A stretch of DNA of 64,000 nt from Flavobacterium sp. 90. Its GTDB lineage: Bacteria > Bacteroidota > Bacteroidia > Flavobacteriales > Flavobacteriaceae. Of the stretch, positions 60,397 to 64,000 are shown one piece after another. Position 1 is the first letter of the stretch; each line of letters starts with the position of its first letter. The stretch is from positions 3,286,001-3,350,000 of the forward strand of contig NZ_SMGE01000001.1 of the NCBI RefSeq assembly GCF_004339525.1. Reading direction: 5' to 3'. The notes below the pieces were generated by a model that did no database searches, was not told the origin of the DNA, and worked only from the letters and a program-made list of their open reading frames with translations. The position numbers and the translations under genes are program-made.

Positions 60397-61557
60397 TTAT
60401 AGTCTGCACTGAAACTGAATTATAAACAAGTTGTCATTATACATTGATGTATCAGGAATGTTTTTATCATAACGATCGATTTCGAACCCTAACTCAATTC
60501 TTCCAGTATAAGCTTTCCCAAATTCAAGGCTGATCATTGGTGTGTAGGTTTGTCTAACATTTGAATCGATTTTATAACTTGGATCAAATCTTTCATATCT
60601 ACAAGATACTTCTAGTGAAGTTAATTTTTTATAATCGACTACATATCTCAAATTAGGCAGAAAATAAATTCCTCGCATTTGATAATCGGAAACGTTTGGA
60701 GTTCTTGCTGTAGTTGGCAGAGAATAATATAAATTATGATTGGTTCCTTGTTTATATTCTATTTGTAAATCGAAAGTAAACTTGTCATTTAATTTAAAAT
60801 CACTGGTGATATCTGCTCCCAAAGCGAAAACATTTTTTTTGAAAACTTTTCCGGAACCTCCATTTAGTCCTAAATTAATTTTGTGTTCTTTTGATAATGT
60901 AAAAACGAAACGTGCCGAATATTGTTTCCCGTTATCCTTATCCGTTTCCTGATTTTTCCCGTTTCCGTTTAACATAGAGATAGCATAGTTAAAAGGAATT
61001 TTTCCAAGATCAAAAGCTCCGGTTGCAGAAGCTCCAATTTGGAAACTGGTCCAGCCATTTTTTCCAAACTCATAATATTGATTTGAGAAATCAAATGATT
61101 TGATGATATCTACGGGAACTAATTCTTCAATACCAAAAGCTGGTCTGAATTGTCCTCCTGTAACTGCAAAATATTTACTAAAAGTGTATTTTGCGTATGC
61201 ATTTTCTAAAACCTTCCCTTTAGGATCAGATTTAAAATCGGCAAGATTCACCAAAATTACAACTTCTGTAGCTTCACTTAATTTGGTATTAACACCAACA
61301 CGCATTCTTTTGATATCAAATGTACTTTGAACAACATCGCCTGTAGAATGGTGAACTCCCATAACATCGACACCATCTTCTAATGCTTGTAAATAACGTG
61401 CCTGAAATAATCCTTTAAATTGAAATTGTGGATATTTAACGGTACTTTCAGGTGGTGTTTCTGGTGCCGGAGCAAGAACTGCAGGAGTCTGAGCATTTGC
61501 AAAAAACGGCATTATAAAAAGAATAAAAGCAATTTTTACTAGTAAAGATTTATTCAT
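60397..61557 (-). CDS. Outer-membrane porin, OprO/OprP-like
   Basis: 386 aa from the ATG at 61557 (MNKSLLVKIAFILFIMPFFANAQ), preferred over a Met three codons upstream. The mature part has porin-like alternating strands: FQFKGLFQARYLQ, DIKRMRVGVNTKLSEATEVVILVNLADF, TGGQFRPAFGIEELVPV, and a C-terminal FIIQFQCRL strand. It matches phosphate-selective porin O/P family proteins. Coupling with the DASS symporter suggests anion uptake, perhaps di- or tricarboxylate. Confidence 0.88.
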   Translation of the reverse strand: MNKSLLVKIAFILFIMPFFANAQTPAVLAPAPETPPESTVKYPQFQFKGLFQARYLQALEDGVDVMGVHHSTGDVVQSTFDIKRMRVGVNTKLSEATEVVILVNLADFKSDPKGKVLENAYAKYTFSKYFAVTGGQFRPAFGIEELVPVDIIKSFDFSNQYYEFGKNGWTSFQIGASATGAFDLGKIPFNYAISMLNGNGKNQETDKDNGKQYSARFVFTLSKEHKINLGLNGGSGKVFKKNVFALGADITSDFKLNDKFTFDLQIEYKQGTNHNLYYSLPTTARTPNVSDYQMRGIYFLPNLRYVVDYKKLTSLEVSCRYERFDPSYKIDSNVRQTYTPMISLEFGKAYTGRIELGFEIDRYDKNIPDTSMYNDNLFIIQFQCRL

Positions 61558-61610
61558 AGTCTGCAAATAAAAAGTTTGTCTATTATCGATTCTTTATAGA
61601 ATTTTAATTT

Positions 61611-62870
61611 TTATCTTCTTCCATTAGAACTACCGCTTGCTGGACTTGGCGTTGCTGTGTTTCTACTTGGTGCTGGTCTGGTAGCAGGGCGTGTTACCGG
61701 TTGTGTTGCCGGACGAGTTACAGGTTGTACCGGACGCGTTGCTGGACTTGTTGGGCGCGTCACAGGTTGTGTTGTCGGACGTGTCACAGGTTGCGTCACA
61801 GGCTGCGTTGGCTTAACAACAGGTCTTGTTGATGGATTAGTTGGAGTTACCGGACGTGTCACTGGAGCTGGTCTTGTAGTTCCGGGTTTCGTCGACGGAT
61901 TTGTTGGACGAGTTACTGGTCTGGTCGATGGATTTGTTGCGCCAGGTCTGGTTGATGGATTTGTAGGGCGAGTTACTGGTCGCGTTGTCGCCGGTCTGGT
62001 TGGTCTTGTAGTTGTAACAGGAGCCGGTCTTTTATAATCTCTTCCATTGTACGTAGTATTATAACGGCCACTAGCTCTATTATCTCTTACAACAACTGAT
62101 GTATTTCTTCTTGACGCATAGCGATTATAATATGTTGGATTTCTTATAACAGCTGTTCTTCTATAATAATCATTGCGATAATAATGTCCATGATATCCCC
62201 AGTAATCCTGATAGTAAACAGGACGCCAAGGTCGCCAATACGAAGGATAATATCCCCAATACCAAGGAGATCTGTATGGTACATATATAGGAGAAAACAA
62301 AAACAATACAACTGGCCACGCATTCACACTTGTGGTAACATAACTTGGATTGCTTGTTGTTGTATTGTAATTATTGGTGGTATTGTTGTTTACGATTACA
62401 GTTTGGTCTCCTTTATAGCCCGGATTTGGTGTTCCTGCAACAGTATCTGAAGGTTCTACAATGTAATTTTTTCCATATAAATCTTCATCTCCAATAATCT
62501 GAACGTGTATATTGTTCTTTTTGTCTTTTTCTACTTCAATAACAGCCACATCTTGTTTCTCAGTACTATTTATAGCAACCTGAAGTACAATCGAATGTAT
62601 ATTTCCATCTTTTTGACTTTCGATTTCAATATAATCAATGTCGCCATCATTATTTAAATCCAAATTATTAACCTTACTGTCTTGTTCATTTAGTACTTTT
62701 TCAAACTCTTCTAAGGTTTTAGATTTTTGAAAAATATCTAAAACTGCAAATAAATTAAGATTATCTCCTGGTAAACCTAAAGCAACAGGTTCATTATCTG
62801 TTTGAGAAAATACAGGAATAGAAAACAAACTAGTCATTAAAATTGTAAAAAATAAGAAGTTCTTTTTCAT
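61611..62870 (-). CDS. Exported protein with Arg/Pro/Thr-rich repeat tail
   Basis: 419 aa. Signal peptide to about 22 (PVFSQ). Residues 60-80 contain the EF-hand-like loop DLNNDGDIDYIE. A Tyr/Trp-rich centre (about 185-240: PYRSPWYWGYYPSYWRPW) precedes a long low-complexity tail (about 275-419) of TRPVTRPTNPS, TQPVTRP and similar units. The tail is very basic and could bind polyanions such as LPS or exopolysaccharide; this is inferred from charge. The antisense frame 61657-62037 is a shadow of the repeats. Confidence 0.82.
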   Translation of the reverse strand: MKKNFLFFTILMTSLFSIPVFSQTDNEPVALGLPGDNLNLFAVLDIFQKSKTLEEFEKVLNEQDSKVNNLDLNNDGDIDYIEIESQKDGNIHSIVLQVAINSTEKQDVAVIEVEKDKKNNIHVQIIGDEDLYGKNYIVEPSDTVAGTPNPGYKGDQTVIVNNNTTNNYNTTTSNPSYVTTSVNAWPVVLFLFSPIYVPYRSPWYWGYYPSYWRPWRPVYYQDYWGYHGHYYRNDYYRRTAVIRNPTYYNRYASRRNTSVVVRDNRASGRYNTTYNGRDYKRPAPVTTTRPTRPATTRPVTRPTNPSTRPGATNPSTRPVTRPTNPSTKPGTTRPAPVTRPVTPTNPSTRPVVKPTQPVTQPVTRPTTQPVTRPTSPATRPVQPVTRPATQPVTRPATRPAPSRNTATPSPASGSSNGRR

Positions 62871-63136
62871 ACAAATATTTTGTTAATTCAGAATTATAGT
62901 TACTAAGGTATGAAAAAACAGACAAAGTTCAACAGTGCGTCATAACTTTCTGTTTTACAACTATAAAATATTAAAAAAGTTTTAAACCTTCTCTATGTTT
63001 TCCTTGCTGACAAGGTGATATTGTAAGACTTATATTCTTAACTTTGTAATTAAACGTTATTTACGTCTGTTTTTCCTTTTAGGATATCCTACAAATTTTG
63101 TTTCAGAATTTATCAAATAATAGATACAGAATTGCA

Positions 63137-64000
63137 ATGAAAAAACATTTATCTTTTTTACTTTTCTTCTTTTATCTAACTTATGGATATGGTCAAATTG
63201 AGGTTTCTTCAAGCTTAGAAGATGCAATTCAGAAGGCGATCGAGAAAAGTACTTCGCTGAAAAACAAAGATCTGGATATTGAAAAATTAAATCTTCAGGA
63301 AAAAGGAGTCTGGAACAAATACATTCCAACGGTTGAAGCGAGTGCATTGTATTCTTATTTTGACAATAAACTAACTGTTGATCTTCCTACGGCTACAATA
63401 CCAATTGTAAATTATCCTTTGTTTGATGGAAAAACAGCTTTTAAAAACTACGGAAATATTTTTAACGGAAGTGTAATGGCAAAAACCGTATTGTTTAGCG
63501 GAATGCAAATTCCAAACGGAGCAAAAGCTATTGCAGAAAAAACGAAAGGAACTGTATTTTTAAAAGAGTCAGAAAAAGATCAAATCATAAAAGATGTGAT
63601 AAACACTTTTGATCAATTAGAATTATTGAAAGAGATTGACAAATTAATACAGGAAAGTGAAAAGCGATTAGATACAGAAACGAAACGTGTAACAAAAGCA
63701 ATTGAACAGGGACTTGCAATACCATACGATCGGGATAAAATTAAACTGGCATCGCTGGAACTGGCTTCAAAAAAAATTGAACTGGACGGAAAACGAAAAT
63801 TAGTCTATAAAAAAATTCAATACCTAACAGGTTATTCTATTGATGAGATTGAGAATGTTCATTATGAATTGGCTCCATATATTATAGCTGATGAGAAATT
63901 AAGCACTGAAAATAAACAGGAAATAAAAGCACTCGAATCGTTTAAAACTGCGTATGAATATTTATTAAAAAAAGAAAAAGGAACTTATTTGCCTACTTTG
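63137..64000 (+). CDS. TolC-family outer membrane efflux protein, 3' end outside window
   Basis: 288 residues visible, open to the right edge. Signal peptide MKKHLSFLLFFFYLTYGYGQ, then SLEDAIQKAIEKSTSLKNKDLDIEKLN, the first TolC helix, and PTVEASALYSYFDN, the first barrel strand. Long helices follow with KRLDTETKRVTKAIEQGLAIPYDRDKIKLA. TolC trimers form the exit duct of RND or MFP efflux pumps, so pump genes are expected just beyond the window. Confidence 0.9.
   Translation, partial: MKKHLSFLLFFFYLTYGYGQIEVSSSLEDAIQKAIEKSTSLKNKDLDIEKLNLQEKGVWNKYIPTVEASALYSYFDNKLTVDLPTATIPIVNYPLFDGKTAFKNYGNIFNGSVMAKTVLFSGMQIPNGAKAIAEKTKGTVFLKESEKDQIIKDVINTFDQLELLKEIDKLIQESEKRLDTETKRVTKAIEQGLAIPYDRDKIKLASLELASKKIELDGKRKLVYKKIQYLTGYSIDEIENVHYELAPYIIADEKLSTENKQEIKALESFKTAYEYLLKKEKGTYLPTL

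Noticed and set aside
61657..62037. 126-residue Gly/Val-rich plus-strand frame
   Set aside because: Antisense shadow of the Arg/Pro/Thr repeat region of the minus-strand gene.
63057..63347. 96-residue minus-strand frame
   Set aside because: Antisense to the signal peptide and first helix of the TolC-family gene.

Overview
The window looks like a Flavobacterium chromosome (Bacteroidota) or a very close relative. It is AT-rich, and several genes are preceded by the Bacteroidota-type promoter TTG-N17-23-TAnnTTTG rather than a sigma70 box. The gene families are typical of the group: DUF4290, DUF4199, DUF4252, DUF5686, PepSY-like, SusC/CarA-type receptors, short 950-residue CarB, RNase Y and small PorT-like barrels. 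Signal peptides end in the usual MKK...AQ pattern. Most of the window is core chromosome; one accessory island lies at the left end. All family calls come from reading the sequence, with no database search.

Layout. 1-6360: an accessory island beside a tRNA with a CAU anticodon. A tyrosine recombinase starts at the tRNA terminator. Its last codon and stop lie inside a 71-bp imperfectly palindromic repeat. A second copy 3 kb away covers the last codon and stop of another gene. Four unrelated genes lie between the copies, all on the same strand, and a secreted HExxH lipoprotein and a partial gene lie beyond. This resembles an integron-like gene-cassette platform built on a non-IntI recombinase and is the strongest candidate for an undescribed system. 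6.5-12.4 kb: START-like protein, class IV aminotransferase, YqgE, HU, Fmt, RecQ and a small P-loop ATPase. 12.8-22.1 kb: a zinc-lipase-like lipoprotein, an esterase, DUF493, DUF4290, MurA (Asp in place of the fosfomycin-target Cys), a CDF transporter, a DUF5686 outer membrane protein and AroQ. 22.2-26 kb: one separate and four tandem small outer-membrane barrels, two of the tandem genes with duplicated promoters. 26-37 kb: Xer recombinase, PAS histidine kinase, RNase Y, a probable 6S RNA, ZapA and a coiled-coil partner, M23 peptidase, TonB-dependent receptor and two envelope proteins. 37-46 kb: DUF2971, ABC exporter, a YhcG-type nuclease inserted in an operon, phosphohexomutase, glycosyltransferase, DUF4199, L31 type B and a GlmU-like nucleotidyltransferase. 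46-57 kb: PepSY-like protein, ABC-F, S41 protease divergent from an ECF sigma/DUF4252 operon, CarB and L34. 57-64 kb: a dense intergenic repeat field, an alpha/beta hydrolase, a DASS anion transporter with a porin, an Arg/Pro/Thr-repeat protein and the start of a TolC-family gene.

The intergenic spaces are rich in imperfect palindromes. Several belong to families present twice or more here: CTGGACTTTAGTCCAG elements, AGGAGCTATTTCCTGCTATC elements with a variable hairpin, GCGAGGAACGAAGCAATCTC arms, and CTTAG-rich arms. There is also a 7-bp tandem array. These look like REP/MITE-type families and are a second theme worth following.
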